Below are positions 52,452-62,261 of a DNA stretch of 64,000 bases, in pieces; position 1 is the stretch's first letter; each line of letters opens with the position of its first letter. A program made the translations under genes and the position numbers. The stretch is from Agrobacterium leguminum (GTDB lineage: Bacteria; Pseudomonadota; Alphaproteobacteria; Rhizobiales; Rhizobiaceae): NCBI RefSeq assembly GCF_015704895.1, contig NZ_JADQWB010000019.1, forward strand, positions 51,109-115,108, given 5' to 3'. A model generated the notes under the pieces. The model saw only the letters and a list, made by a program, of their open reading frames with translations, did no database searches and was not told the DNA's origin.

Positions 52452-53720
52452 GTGAACCATTTTGGCTATATCGACGGCGTGCTGCACGCCGAAAACGTGC
52501 CTGTGCCCGAGATCGCCAAGGCGGTCGGCACGCCATTCTACGTCTATTCGACTGCGACGCTGGAGCGCCATTACAAGGTGTTTTCCGGCGCCTTTGCGGA
52601 TGTGGACGCCATGGTCTGTTACGCCATGAAGGCCAATTCCAACCAAGCGGTTTTGAAGACGCTGGCAAAGCTCGGCGCGGGCATCGACGTCGTCTCGGGC
52701 GGCGAATTGCGCCGCGCACTCGCAGCCGGCGTTCCGGCAAGCCGCATCATGTTTTCCGGCGTCGGTAAAACCGTGGCCGAGATGGACTATGCGCTGGAAG
52801 CTGGCATCTATTGCTTCAACATCGAATCCGAGCCGGAACTGGAAGTCCTCAACCTGCGCGCCGTGAAAGTCGGCAAGCGGGCGCATGTCTCCTTCCGCAT
52901 CAATCCGGATGTGGATGCGCGCACCCACGCCAAGATTTCCACCGGCAAGAAAGAGAACAAGTTCGGCATTTCATATGAACGCGCCCGCGCGGTCTACGCC
53001 CATGCAGCCACTTTGCCAGGCATCGAAGTCACCGGCATCGACATGCATATCGGCAGCCAGATCACCGAATTGCAGCCTTTCGAGGATGCCTTCCGGTTGC
53101 TGCGCGAACTTGTCGAGGCGCTGCGCACCGACGGCCACACCATCAGCCACGTCGATATTGGCGGCGGTCTCGGCATTCCTTATCGCGATGACAATAATCC
53201 GCCGCCGCTGCCGGATGCCTATGCCCATATCGTCAAGAACGAGCTGAAGAGCCTCAACTGCAAGATCGTCACCGAGCCGGGCCGCCTGATCGTCGGCAAT
53301 GCCGGCATTCTGGTGACGGAAGTAATCTATGTGAAGGACGGCGGCGAAAAGACCTTCGTGATCGTGGATGGCGCCATGAACGACCTCATCCGCCCGACGC
53401 TTTACGAGGCCTATCACGGCATCCGCCCGGTGGTGCAGCCGGCAGAAGATGCGCCCCGCATCAAGGCCGATATCGTCGGCCCCGTTTGCGAGACCGGCGA
53501 CTATCTGGCGCTCGACCGCGAGATGGCTGCCCCGCAGCCGGGCGATCTGATCGCCGTCAGTTCCGCAGGCGCCTATGGCGCGGTGCAGGCCGGCACCTAC
53601 AACTCGCGCCTGCTGGTGCCGGAAGTGCTCGTGAAGGATGACAAATTCCACGTGATCCGTCCGCGCGGCACCTATGAAGAGTTGATCGCGCTCGATTCCG
53701 TGCCCGCCTGGCTCGATTGA
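52452..53720 (+). CDS. lysA: diaminopimelate decarboxylase
   Basis: A 422-residue PLP enzyme giving L-lysine from meso-diaminopimelate. The N-terminal barrel has CYAMKANSN with the PLP Lys, then DVVSGGELRRAL and GIDMHIGSQI. The C-terminal part has the PICETGD-type motif VGPVCETGDYLALDRE with the active-site Cys. The start is GTG 52452. Translation is probably coupled to the lipoprotein gene just upstream. Confidence 0.96.
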   Translation: MNHFGYIDGVLHAENVPVPEIAKAVGTPFYVYSTATLERHYKVFSGAFADVDAMVCYAMKANSNQAVLKTLAKLGAGIDVVSGGELRRALAAGVPASRIMFSGVGKTVAEMDYALEAGIYCFNIESEPELEVLNLRAVKVGKRAHVSFRINPDVDARTHAKISTGKKENKFGISYERARAVYAHAATLPGIEVTGIDMHIGSQITELQPFEDAFRLLRELVEALRTDGHTISHVDIGGGLGIPYRDDNNPPPLPDAYAHIVKNELKSLNCKIVTEPGRLIVGNAGILVTEVIYVKDGGEKTFVIVDGAMNDLIRPTLYEAYHGIRPVVQPAEDAPRIKADIVGPVCETGDYLALDREMAAPQPGDLIAVSSAGAYGAVQAGTYNSRLLVPEVLVKDDKFHVIRPRGTYEELIALDSVPAWLD

Positions 53721-53894
53721 TCTCGCCGCATCACCGGTCGGCCGATCACAATCAAGCGAAGCTGCCTAAAAAATGGGGGTGAGGGCTTGGGTGCCCTCGT
53801 CTTCGCCACAAAGAATGTTATCCTTGCTCCCGTGATATAAACAGCGCGCCGTTCCGGGAATGGCGTTCGACGTGGCCAGAACCGGGAGAACGGA

Positions 53895-56585
53895 TTGATG
53901 ACCACAGCCGGAGAGGACAGGACAGGCAGAAAGCGCCCGACCGGCGCATTCGCGCAGCGGCCGGACCTTGCCCGCCGGGTTGCCGCCAAGCGCTTCTTCG
54001 CAAAAATCGTGCTGCTTTCGGAAAAAATTGCGCCGAAAACGCTTTGGCCACTCTCCATCGCCGCCGTGTTTCTAGCGCTTGCCTGGTTCGGCCTTTACCG
54101 ACAGATGCCGGATTTCCTGCGGCTCGGCGTTGTTTTCGTGCTCGTCTTCTCCTTCATCGCCACTCTCCTGCCAATCGTGCGGCAGAAATGGCCGACGGAC
54201 CACGATGCGTCCCGTCTGCTTGAAGATCGCAACGGTCTCGCGCACCAGCCGGTTGGCGTGCAGGAGGACGAACCGGCCTTCGATACGCCTTTTTCCCGAA
54301 CGCTGTGGAAAGAGCACCAGATCCGCATGGCGGAGCGCATCGCCGCGCTGAATGCCGGCCTGCCGAAACCCGATATCGCCCGTTATGACCGCCTCGCGCT
54401 GCGCACCGTTCCCGCCCTTCTTCTCGCCGCCGCCTTCGGTTTTTCCTATTCCAACGGCGCGGGCACGATTGCCGATGCCTTCCGCAGCCAGCCGGCCGTC
54501 GGTCCCCTCAATCCCGATATCCGTCTTGATGCCTGGGTCACGCCGCCATCCTATACCGGCCGCGCGCCGATTTTCCTGACTGGACGCGACGCAACCAACC
54601 GCGACGCGGTTTCCGTGCCGCAATCCTCCAAGCTGACGATCCGCATGACCGGCGGCGATGGCGGCGAGGAAGTGACTTTCGAGCCTGAAATGGCGGGCGC
54701 GCTGCAAAAGCTTGCGCCGGAAGCGGCGCGTGCCGACAGCGCAAGCGGCGATATCGCCGTTCAAACGCCGGTTCGTTCGGCGGATCAGCCCGTCGCGCCG
54801 CGCACCTTCGCCATGGATGTTACCGAAAGCGGCATGATTACCGCCAATGGCGAACAATGGGTGTTCAACGTCATCCCCGACCAGCCGCCCAGCATCGCTT
54901 TCGACAACATGCCGCGCCGGGCCGTCAATGGCGCGCTGGAAGTGGGCTTTACCGCCAAAGACGATTATGGGCTGAAGGAAGCCCATGCCATCATCGAGCC
55001 GATTGGCGTTGCGGAAGGTGCGACCGCGCTTTATCCGCCGCCGGAATTCAAGCTCGATCTGCCGCGGCAGAACAATCGCGAGATCAAGGGCCTGACCAGC
55101 CGTAACCTGACCGAACATCCGATGGCGGGAAAACGCGTGCGCATCACGCTGGTGGCGACGGACGGCGCCGGTCAGACCGGCCGCAGCCCCGCGCATGAAA
55201 TGGTGCTGCCGGGCCGCAACTTCTCCGAACCGCTGGCGGCCTCCATTGCCGAGCAGCGGCAGATCTTCTCGCTCGACACGCGCCAGATGCCGAAGGCGAT
55301 CGCCTATAACGAGGCGGTGGGCCTGCGCCCGGAAGAGACCATTCCCAACACCACCCATTATCTCCTGCTACAATCGGCGCAGACCCGCATGCGGCTCGCC
55401 TATAACGAGGAGATGCTGAAGGATACGGCCGATTATCTCTGGGAAATCGCGCTCGGCATTGAGGATGGCGACCTTTCGCAGGCCGAAAGACGCCTGCGCG
55501 ATGCGCAGACTGCGCTTTCCGAAGCGCTTCAGCGCAATGCCTCCGACGAGGAAATCGCCAAGCTGATGCAGGAGTTGCGGGAAGCCATGCAGCAGTTCAT
55601 GAGCGAGCTTGCGCAGCGCATGCAGAATGCGCCGCAGGCCAACATGAACAGCCAAGCACAGAACGTATTGCGCCAGCGCGATCTGGAAAACATGATGAAC
55701 CAGATCGAGAACCTCGCCCGCTCCGGTAATCGCGACGCGGCGCAGGAAATGCTCTCGCAGCTGCAGCGCATGATGAACAATCTGCAGGCCGGCCGGCCGC
55801 AGCGTCAGGGCCAGCAGGGGCAGCAGCAGAGCAGCAAGATGCGCCAGCAGATCGACAAGCTGGGCGAAATCCTGCAGCAGCAGCAGAAGCTGATGGACGA
55901 GACCTTCAAGCTGGATCAGGCGCTGCGCGACCGGATGCAGCGCGGTGACCCGCAGCAGGGCGACGACGAGCAGCAGATGGGTGAAAACGGCCAGCAGCCG
56001 CAAGAAGGACAGCAGGGTCAACAGGGCGAAAATGGCCAGCAGGGCGGACAGCCAAGTGACCAGATGACCGCCGAACAATTGCGTGAAGCGCTGAAAAACC
56101 TGCGGGCCCAGCAGGATGCGCTCGGCAAGCAGCTCGGCGAATTGCAGCAGGGGCTGCGCGATCTCGGCATGGAACCGGGCGAAAACTTCGGCAAGGCGCA
56201 GCAGGAAATGCAAGGAGCCGGTGAGGCGCTGGGCAAGGGCCAGGGCGAACAGGCCGTCGAAGGTCAGGGCAATGCGCTGAATGCGCTGCGACAGGGCGCG
56301 CAGGACATGATGGGCCAGATCATGCAGGCCATGCGCCAGCAGGGCCAGCAGCCGGGACAGGGGCAAGAAGGCATGGCGGGCCAGGGCGGCCAGAACGGCC
56401 GTGATCCGCTCGGCCGTCCACGCAGCACCACCGGCCCGGATTTCGGCGATCAGGTGAAGGTGCCGGACGAAATCGACGTGCAGCGCGCCCGCGAAATCCT
56501 CGAGGCGATCCGCGAAAAGCTCGGCAACAATCCGCCCGGTGAAATCGAGCGGCGTTATCTGGAGCGGTTGCTGGATATACAGTGA
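53895..56585 (+). CDS. TIGR02302/DUF4175-family membrane-anchored protein
   Basis: An 896-residue alphaproteobacterial protein of unknown function. Near the start are two hydrophobic segments (LWPLSIAAVFLALAWFGLY and LRLGVVFVLVFSFIATLLPI) and a third at about residue 175-190. A long soluble part follows, with a predicted coiled coil and a Gln-rich low-complexity region (about 635-850, with GQQGQQQ and QQGQQGENGQQGG). The C-terminus (VPDEIDVQRAREILEAI) is conserved-looking. It is common next to lysA in Rhizobiales. The Gln/Met repeats suggest self-association or an envelope scaffold, which is only inference. Confidence 0.85.
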   Translation: MMTTAGEDRTGRKRPTGAFAQRPDLARRVAAKRFFAKIVLLSEKIAPKTLWPLSIAAVFLALAWFGLYRQMPDFLRLGVVFVLVFSFIATLLPIVRQKWPTDHDASRLLEDRNGLAHQPVGVQEDEPAFDTPFSRTLWKEHQIRMAERIAALNAGLPKPDIARYDRLALRTVPALLLAAAFGFSYSNGAGTIADAFRSQPAVGPLNPDIRLDAWVTPPSYTGRAPIFLTGRDATNRDAVSVPQSSKLTIRMTGGDGGEEVTFEPEMAGALQKLAPEAARADSASGDIAVQTPVRSADQPVAPRTFAMDVTESGMITANGEQWVFNVIPDQPPSIAFDNMPRRAVNGALEVGFTAKDDYGLKEAHAIIEPIGVAEGATALYPPPEFKLDLPRQNNREIKGLTSRNLTEHPMAGKRVRITLVATDGAGQTGRSPAHEMVLPGRNFSEPLAASIAEQRQIFSLDTRQMPKAIAYNEAVGLRPEETIPNTTHYLLLQSAQTRMRLAYNEEMLKDTADYLWEIALGIEDGDLSQAERRLRDAQTALSEALQRNASDEEIAKLMQELREAMQQFMSELAQRMQNAPQANMNSQAQNVLRQRDLENMMNQIENLARSGNRDAAQEMLSQLQRMMNNLQAGRPQRQGQQGQQQSSKMRQQIDKLGEILQQQQKLMDETFKLDQALRDRMQRGDPQQGDDEQQMGENGQQPQEGQQGQQGENGQQGGQPSDQMTAEQLREALKNLRAQQDALGKQLGELQQGLRDLGMEPGENFGKAQQEMQGAGEALGKGQGEQAVEGQGNALNALRQGAQDMMGQIMQAMRQQGQQPGQGQEGMAGQGGQNGRDPLGRPRSTTGPDFGDQVKVPDEIDVQRAREILEAIREKLGNNPPGEIERRYLERLLDIQ

Positions 56586-56688
56586 GGATCGGAAGCCGTT
56601 CACGGCGATCCGGCCCTTCACTTTAATCGCGCAGCTTTCCGGAAAAGCCGGCAGCGGGAAATGTGTTCGGCAGTCGCCAAACACTCTA

Positions 56689-56775
56689 CGTCATCCTCGG
56701 CCTTGTGCCGAGGATCTGCCAACCTCCCATGAAACCGATACGTCGCAGATGCTCGGGACAGGCCCGAGCATGACG
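56689..56775. repeat. pair of inverted REP units (BIME-like)
   Basis: Unit 1 is 56689-56719 (CGTCATCCTCGGC, loop, GCCGAGGATCTGC). Unit 2 is 56745-56775, in inverted orientation (GCAGATGCTCGGG, loop, CCCGAGCATGACG). Each is a 31-base imperfect palindrome with a perfect 9-bp core stem. A 25-base spacer joins them. A half unit of the same family is seen at 63856-63873. Confidence 0.8.
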
Positions 56776-56801
56776 GAGGAGAGAGTTGACAACTACGCAA
56801 C

Positions 56802-56829
56802 AAAAAAGGCGACCCAAGGGGCCGCCTTT
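56802..56829 (-). terminator. intrinsic terminator after cpdR
   Basis: On the minus strand, AAAGGCG at 56829-56823 pairs with CGCCTTT at 56811-56805, and six T follow in all. It lies 25 bases after the cpdR stop and fits its 3' end. Confidence 0.75.
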
Positions 56830-56853
56830 CTCAAATCTGTGTAACGTTTTCAC

Positions 56854-57213
56854 TCAGGCCGCAAGCGCCCGCGCCACAGCCTTGCGAATATCCGGAAGCG
56901 CAAAGGGTTTGGAAACCACATCCACGATCTTCTCCGCCAGATCGTCAGCCCGTTCGCGCTGCTCGGCGTAACCCGTCATTAGCAAAATGCGCATGGCCGG
57001 GAAGCGTTCGGCGGCGCGGTGCGCCAGCTCGATGCCATCCATGACCGGCATGCGGATATCCGAGAGAAGAAGATCGAAACTGGTTTCCTGAAGCTTTTCC
57101 AGCCCCTGCTCGCCATCCGCCGCCTCATGGGTCTCGTGACCGTCGAGACGCAGCGCGCGAGCGACGAAAGCCCGCAATGCATCCTCGTCTTCGGTAATCA
57201 GAATCTTCGCCAT
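56854..57213 (-). CDS. cpdR: CpdR-like single-domain response regulator
   Basis: A 119-residue receiver domain with no output domain. The acidic pocket is EDED at 8-11, the phosphoacceptor is Asp52 in LLLSDIRMPVMDG, with Thr in LLMTGYAEQ and Lys in VVSKPFA. It fits CpdR, which in its unphosphorylated form localises ClpXP for degradation of CtrA and other cell-cycle proteins, controlled by the CckA-ChpT relay. It is a single-gene unit with terminator hairpins on both sides. Confidence 0.9.
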   Translation of the reverse strand: MAKILITEDEDALRAFVARALRLDGHETHEAADGEQGLEKLQETSFDLLLSDIRMPVMDGIELAHRAAERFPAMRILLMTGYAEQRERADDLAEKIVDVVSKPFALPDIRKAVARALAA

Positions 57214-57282
57214 TACTCATTGCTCCTGGGCATCATTTCCAGCCGTGAGCAACATCGCAGGCTCCTCTTTTCAAGAGGTAAA

Positions 57283-57303
57283 CACCCAGCCCTTCGCTGG
57301 GTG
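57283..57303 (-). terminator. hairpin downstream of hpt
   Basis: CACCCAGC at 57283-57290 and GCTGGGTG at 57296-57303 form an 8-bp stem with a 5-base loop. On the minus strand it is followed by TTTACC, a weak U-run, so its role in ending hpt is only likely. Confidence 0.5.
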
Positions 57304-57355
57304 AATGGTTAATGAGGCGTCTCCGCGCTGTGCCGTTCCGGCACGGCAAAATTGC

Positions 57356-57898
57356 TCAGGCGTCGCCGGTCACGACGCCGACAAAGGGCAGTTCGCGGAA
57401 GGCATAAGCGACATCCATGCCGTAACCCACGACGAAATAATCCGGACACTCGAAACCGACATAATCGGCCTCCAGATCTTCCTTGCGCTTGACCTTCTTG
57501 TCGAGCAGCACGGCGATGGTGACGTTGCGAGCGCCGCGTTCGTAAAGCAGTTCCTTGGCAAAACGCAGCGTGCGGCCGGATTCGAGAATATCGTCGATCA
57601 AGAGGACATCGCGGTCCTTCACGTCGCTGTCGATATCCTTGACGATCCTGACGCCTTGCGAAACCGTGCCGGTGCCATAGCTCGACAGCGTGATGAACTC
57701 GACTTCAGGGGCAAGGCCGCTGTCATGCAGCGCGCGGATAAGATCGGCCGCGAAAATGAACGATCCCTTGAGCACGGCAATGACCAGTAAATCCTTGGTC
57801 GGGCCGCTGGCGATGTGCTTGGCCATGTCGCGATTGCGCTCGGCGATCTGCTCGGCGGTATAAAGCGGCTCGATGTTTTTTCCACGGACGACGGGCAT
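57356..57898 (-). CDS. hpt: hypoxanthine phosphoribosyltransferase
   Basis: A 180-residue purine salvage enzyme converting hypoxanthine (and guanine) plus PRPP to IMP/GMP. The PRPP-binding motif is VLLIDDILESGRTL with the two acidic residues. An upstream LKGSFIFAADLIRAL and the C-terminal VVGYGMDVAYAFRELP are typical of the type I family. It lies between cpdR and the DUF3426-like gene on the same strand. Confidence 0.93.
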   Translation of the reverse strand: MPVVRGKNIEPLYTAEQIAERNRDMAKHIASGPTKDLLVIAVLKGSFIFAADLIRALHDSGLAPEVEFITLSSYGTGTVSQGVRIVKDIDSDVKDRDVLLIDDILESGRTLRFAKELLYERGARNVTIAVLLDKKVKRKEDLEADYVGFECPDYFVVGYGMDVAYAFRELPFVGVVTGDA

Positions 57899-57968
57899 TC
57901 TTACTCCTGTGCTGCGCCTTGCCGATTTTACCTTTCAGTAAAAATACGAAGACCATGCGTTAGCACAG

Positions 57969-58646
57969 TCAGCGTTCGGACGCACCCGCCTCAGCGAAGG
58001 AAAGCTTGATCTCGGGCGTTTTTCCACCGGGATGGCGCAGTTTTGCCGAAAAACCGTGGCTGAAACCGGGCTGCATCTCCTTCACCGGCGGCTCGATGAC
58101 CATGCTGGCCACCAGTTGTCCCTTGGCGGCGAAGAGATCGGCGCGGAGAGCCGGCACCTCTTCGAGATTGCCGCCATTATTTTCGACAATGCCGTTGATG
58201 AGCAGAGTATCCATGCCATCCGCCTCCATCGGGGTCACGGTGACATGGGAAATGGCGAGCGGGTTCACCGAAGCGGCAACAGCCGGCTTTTCCGGCACGA
58301 CCACCGAGAGACCGCCCGAGCAGACGAAGACGAAAATCGCGAGCCCCGCCACGAGCGCCGAATAGGCGTCCGCCGAAAGACGGGATAATCTGCGGTCCAG
58401 CCAGCCGATGAAGGCGAGGCCGAGCGCACCGATGGTGACGGGAGGTTTTGCCGCCTGCCGGCGCGCTGCACCGCGATTGTCGTTTCCGGGTTGCCGCGAA
58501 CGGTTTTCCTTGATGGTGACAAATTCCGCGTCTACCACATCGCGGTCGGGATTTGCCGCCCGCGCCGTGCGGCGCACCGGCGTTTCCGGCATCAGGAGGT
58601 CGAAATCGAATGCCGCTTGCCGGCGAGATGAACGGAACATAGCCAT
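57969..58646 (-). CDS. membrane-anchored protein with DUF3426-like domain
   Basis: A 225-residue protein. ATG 58646 has AAGGA upstream; the frame is open to 58694. The first ~90 residues are basic and polar, one hydrophobic segment follows (YSALVAGLAIFVFVCSGG, about residue 100), and the C-terminal part resembles DUF3426 (VTVTPMEADGMDTLLINGIV and VENNGG). Many relatives begin with an MJ0042-type zinc ribbon (CxxC pairs); none is seen here. Divergent from ftsE. Confidence 0.75.
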   Translation of the reverse strand: MAMFRSSRRQAAFDFDLLMPETPVRRTARAANPDRDVVDAEFVTIKENRSRQPGNDNRGAARRQAAKPPVTIGALGLAFIGWLDRRLSRLSADAYSALVAGLAIFVFVCSGGLSVVVPEKPAVAASVNPLAISHVTVTPMEADGMDTLLINGIVENNGGNLEEVPALRADLFAAKGQLVASMVIEPPVKEMQPGFSHGFSAKLRHPGGKTPEIKLSFAEAGASER

Positions 58647-58841
58647 AGAATTCCTTGGGTGAGGTTTTCCGGCCCGCAAAACTGGGCATTGCAACGAATC
58701 CTGCCAAGTTTTAAATTTAATTGGTTAATGCTTCGCAAAAACGGCTCGCACAGGCTGCCGGATCCGGGTTAAACCCCGACATCCGAACCCCATGCGCCAG
58801 CGGCTTGCGAACCACCACGAAACGAAGAGACTGGAAGTCCG

Positions 58842-59501
58842 TTGATCCATTTCGAAAATGTCGGGTTGCGTTACGGCATGGGACCCGAAATCCTGAGGGA
58901 CATGACCTTCGATATCCCCAAGGGTTCGTTCCAGTTTCTGACCGGCCCGTCGGGCGCCGGCAAGACGACGCTGCTCCGCCTGCTTCTGATGTCGCTGCAG
59001 CCGACGCGCGGCAATATCCGCATGTTCAACCGCGATGTGTCGCGCATTCCGCGCAGCGAGTTGCCGATGCTGCGCCGCCGCGTCGGTATCGTGTTTCAGG
59101 ATTTCCGGCTGCTCGATCACCTGACGACCTATGAGAATGTCGCCCTGCCGCTGCGCGTACGCGGCAAGGAAGAGAGCGCCTATCGCAACGATGTGATCGA
59201 GCTTCTGAAGTGGGTGGGGCTCGGCGAGCGCATCAATGTGCTGCCGGCCATTCTTTCCGGCGGGGAAAAGCAGCGCGCCGCCATTGCCCGCGCGCTGATG
59301 GACCAGCCCGAAATCCTGCTGGCCGACGAGCCGACCGGCAACGTCGATCCGCCGATGGCCAAGCGCCTTCTCAACCTTTTCCTGGAACTCAACCGGCTGG
59401 GCACGGCCGTCGTCATCGCCACCCATGATTTCGGCCTGATGGACCAGATCGATGCGCGCCGGATGATCCTGACCGAAGGGCGGCTCGACATCTATGAATG
59501 A
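58842..59501 (+). CDS. ftsE: cell-division ATP-binding protein FtsE
   Basis: A 219-residue ABC ATPase that with FtsX activates septal peptidoglycan hydrolases. Walker A is GPSGAGKTTLL, the signature is LSGGEKQRAAIARAL, and Walker B is ILLADEPTGNVD. The start codon is TTG 58842 with a weak GGAAG upstream, consistent with low expression. Its 3' end overlaps ftsX by eight bases. Confidence 0.95.
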   Translation: MIHFENVGLRYGMGPEILRDMTFDIPKGSFQFLTGPSGAGKTTLLRLLLMSLQPTRGNIRMFNRDVSRIPRSELPMLRRRVGIVFQDFRLLDHLTTYENVALPLRVRGKEESAYRNDVIELLKWVGLGERINVLPAILSGGEKQRAAIARALMDQPEILLADEPTGNVDPPMAKRLLNLFLELNRLGTAVVIATHDFGLMDQIDARRMILTEGRLDIYE

Positions 59502-60501
59502 GATCAACCGCAAACAATTGAAGCCGGAAGCGGCGCAGCCGAAGCGCCCACCCATGCGCATCCGCCCGATGGCGCCCATTCTGCCGCCCTCCAATATTCA
59601 GGGCAATGCGCTGATGGTGGTCATCGCCATCATGGCCTTTCTCGCCTGCCTGACGCTGGGCGCCGTCTCCATGGTGCGCGCCACCGCCGCCACCTGGCAG
59701 AGCCAGATTTCCCGTGAGATCACCATCCAGATCAAGCCCGAGGACGGGCTGGACATGGATGCGGCGCTTAACAAGGCGCGCAACCTGGCGCTCACCTTCG
59801 TCGGCACGCGGGATGGCACCATCCTCGACGATGCGGCGACATCGCGCCTTTTGGAGCCGTGGCTCGGCAGCGGTCTCGATCTTTCCGAATTGCCGGTGCC
59901 GCGTCTCGTCGTCATCACCATCGACGAAAACAATCCGCCCGATTTCCAGGCGATGCGGGATATGCTGAAGGCCGAGATTCCGCAGGCATTTCTGGACGAC
60001 CACCGCACCTGGGTCGACAGGCTGGTCTCCATGGCGAGAACCACTGTCATGATCGGCGTCGGCGTTCTTATCCTCGTTTTCACCGCCATGGTGCTGACGG
60101 TGGTGTTTGCGACGCGCGGCGCGCTTTCCGGCAACCGACATATCGTCGAGGTTCTGCATTTCGTCGGCGCGGAAAGCAGTTTTGTGGCGCGTGAATTCCA
60201 GAAGCACTTCCTGAAGATCAGCCTCAAGGGGGCGGCGGCGGGCAGCGCACTGGCCGCAGCGGTTTTCCTTGTTGCCGGTTTCTGGCAATCGAGCACGGTC
60301 GCCACGCCGCAGAGCGATCAGGCGAGTGCGCTTTTCGGCTCGTTTTCGGTCGGTCTCGGCGGTTATTTCGGCATTGCCATGACGATGATCATCATCGCGC
60401 TTTTGACCACCATCACGGCGCGCGTGACCGTCATCCGCACCATCGACGATATCGACCGCGTCCGCTCCGATCCATCGAAAAGCGACGGTCTTGCATCGTG
60501 A
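59494..60501 (+). CDS. ftsX: cell-division protein FtsX
   Basis: A 335-residue inner membrane protein of four helices and a periplasmic domain. The N-terminus is a Pro/Arg-rich cytoplasmic stretch (residues 1-35), the first helix is ALMVVIAIMAFLACLTLGA, and the periplasmic domain follows. The C-terminal three-helix region starts near TTVMIGVGVLILVF. It works with FtsE and signals to amidase activators. Confidence 0.93.
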   Translation: MNEINRKQLKPEAAQPKRPPMRIRPMAPILPPSNIQGNALMVVIAIMAFLACLTLGAVSMVRATAATWQSQISREITIQIKPEDGLDMDAALNKARNLALTFVGTRDGTILDDAATSRLLEPWLGSGLDLSELPVPRLVVITIDENNPPDFQAMRDMLKAEIPQAFLDDHRTWVDRLVSMARTTVMIGVGVLILVFTAMVLTVVFATRGALSGNRHIVEVLHFVGAESSFVAREFQKHFLKISLKGAAAGSALAAAVFLVAGFWQSSTVATPQSDQASALFGSFSVGLGGYFGIAMTMIIIALLTTITARVTVIRTIDDIDRVRSDPSKSDGLAS

Positions 60502-60619
60502 GAACACCCCGGAATCCTGCGGTAAAACTGAAACCGTCACAAGCCGGATGTAACCTGCAGACGGTGGACAAAAATGCCTGTTCCTTGCCTTAATCGGCGA
60601 GTATTCAGGAGGAATGTTT

Positions 60620-61345
60620 GTGAGTCGGATGGACCAGGATCAGACGACAGCGCGACCGGCCAGAAAGGGCCTGTTGTCGCGGCGCGGTCCTCTGCGCCGT
60701 TTTATTCGCGGCCTCATCCTGCTTTGCGTCATTGTGCTTGGCGCATTTTCCGGCGGTTTCCTGTGGTTTGCCGATTCCGTCGCCTCCATGCGTCCGCCGG
60801 AGGGGGCGAGAGGCGATGCCATCATCGTGCTTACCGGCGGTTATCAGCGCATCGAACAGGCGGTCGGCCTGCTGAGAGACGGCGTGGGCAAGCGGCTTCT
60901 GATTTCCGGCGTCAACCCGGCCACCACCCGCTCGCAGATCCGCAAGATGACGCAAGGGTCATCCGACATGTTTTCCTGCTGCGTGGATATGGGCTATAAG
61001 GCGATAGACACGATCGGCAACGCCAGTGAGGCGGCAAGCTGGATACGCGATCACAATTATTCCTCCATCGTCGTCGTCACCAATAATTATCATATGCATC
61101 GCAGCCTGCATGAATTGCGCAGCGCCAGCCCGCAGACGCAATTCATCGCCTATCCCGTCATCAGCGCCGATCTTGCCCGCACCAACTGGTTCGTGGAGCC
61201 GGATGTGGTGAGAACCATGCTTTACGAATATCTAAAGTTCGTGGCGGCGGCGGGACGCGACCTCACCGGTTTCGGCAAGGGCGACGGTCTGCGCAAGGCC
61301 GCCGCCGATCATTCCCGGATAAAGACGACAACCGCTTCATCCTGA
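60620..61345 (+). CDS. YdcF/DUF218-family membrane-anchored protein
   Basis: About 241 residues. GTG 60620 is chosen because AGGAGG lies seven bases upstream; the ATG at 60614 is only one base away from that site. An N-terminal helix (FIRGLILLCVIVLGAFSGGFLW) anchors the protein, and the DUF218 domain follows, with DAIIVLTGGYQRIEQAVGLL and IVVVTNNYHMHRSLHEL. Relatives include ElyC and SanA, tied to envelope integrity and peptidoglycan precursors. It lies between ftsX and plsC on the same strand. Confidence 0.85.
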   Translation: MSRMDQDQTTARPARKGLLSRRGPLRRFIRGLILLCVIVLGAFSGGFLWFADSVASMRPPEGARGDAIIVLTGGYQRIEQAVGLLRDGVGKRLLISGVNPATTRSQIRKMTQGSSDMFSCCVDMGYKAIDTIGNASEAASWIRDHNYSSIVVVTNNYHMHRSLHELRSASPQTQFIAYPVISADLARTNWFVEPDVVRTMLYEYLKFVAAAGRDLTGFGKGDGLRKAAADHSRIKTTTASS

Positions 61346-61460
61346 CCGGCGAGAACGCGCTTGCTGCGGCCCCTTGTTTTCGTGTAGGCGTCTGGCATCG
61401 GCATCCGGCATCGAGGCCTGTCCAAGGCTTCGGAACGGCTGCGCTCCGGGAAGGCTGTTG

Positions 61461-62261
61461 ATGCTCAAGCTGCGCTCTTTTCTTTTCAATACGCTGTTTT
61501 ATCTCAACCTGATTGTCCGCATGATCGTGCTGACGCCGATCTATTTCATCCTGCCGCGCAAGATCGCCTTCGAAATTCCGAAGAACTGGGCGCGGTCCAA
61601 TCACTGGCTGATGAAAACCATCGTCGGCACCACCTTCGAGATCGAGGGGCTGGAAAACATTCCCGAGACCGGCTGCATCTTCGCGCCCAAGCATCAATCC
61701 TTCTGGGATACCTATGCGCTGCTCCCCAATCTGCCAGACCCCGTTTACATTCTGAAACGGGAGTTGATGTGGATTCCGCTGTTCGGCTGGTACGTGATGA
61801 AACAGCGCATGATCCCGGTCAACCGCGCCGCACGCGGCAAGGTGATGCTGAAGGTGATGGAGCGGGCGAAAGAGGAAATGGCCGCCGGCCGCGAACTCAT
61901 CATCTATCCCGAAGGCACGCGCCGCCCGCCGGGCGCCGAGCCCGAATATCGTTATGGCATCGCAAGGCTTTACCGCGATCTGCAGGTTCCGGTCATTCCC
62001 GTCGCCATGCATCCCGGCCTCTTCTGGCCGCGCCGTTCCACCATGCGCTATCCCGGCCATTTCAAGGTGCGTATCCTGCCGGCCATCGAGCCGGGGCTGG
62101 ACCCCGACGTGTTTTTCAAGCGCCTGATCGACGTAACGGAAAAGGCGAGCGACGAGTTGCTGCTGGAAACCGTGCGCAACAACCCGCATTTGCCGCTGCC
62201 GCCGACCGCCGTGAAGCGGATCGCCGAACTTCAGGGCAAGGAAACCGCCGCCGCCGGCTGA
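61461..62261 (+). CDS. plsC: 1-acyl-sn-glycerol-3-phosphate acyltransferase
   Basis: A 266-residue membrane-bound acyltransferase making phosphatidic acid. The HX4D motif is HQSFWD, and the later YPEGTRRPPG is the second substrate-binding block. An N-terminal hydrophobic helix (FLFNTLFYLNLIVRMIVL) anchors it. ATG 61461 has GGGAAGG upstream; the frame is open to 61374. The 3' end overlaps the convergent ChaC-like gene by 31 bases. Confidence 0.93.
   Translation: MLKLRSFLFNTLFYLNLIVRMIVLTPIYFILPRKIAFEIPKNWARSNHWLMKTIVGTTFEIEGLENIPETGCIFAPKHQSFWDTYALLPNLPDPVYILKRELMWIPLFGWYVMKQRMIPVNRAARGKVMLKVMERAKEEMAAGRELIIYPEGTRRPPGAEPEYRYGIARLYRDLQVPVIPVAMHPGLFWPRRSTMRYPGHFKVRILPAIEPGLDPDVFFKRLIDVTEKASDELLLETVRNNPHLPLPPTAVKRIAELQGKETAAAG

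Noticed and set aside
55800..56400. Gln-rich repeats as a tandem-repeat (VNTR) locus
   Set aside because: The DNA repeats are irregular and in frame within a known low-complexity part of the TIGR02302 protein; no exact repeated unit was seen.
56689..56775. REP pair as two terminators of the TIGR02302 gene
   Set aside because: The hairpins lack U-runs, and both match a dispersed repeat seen again at the right edge, so a repeat is the better call, though they may still affect mRNA ends.
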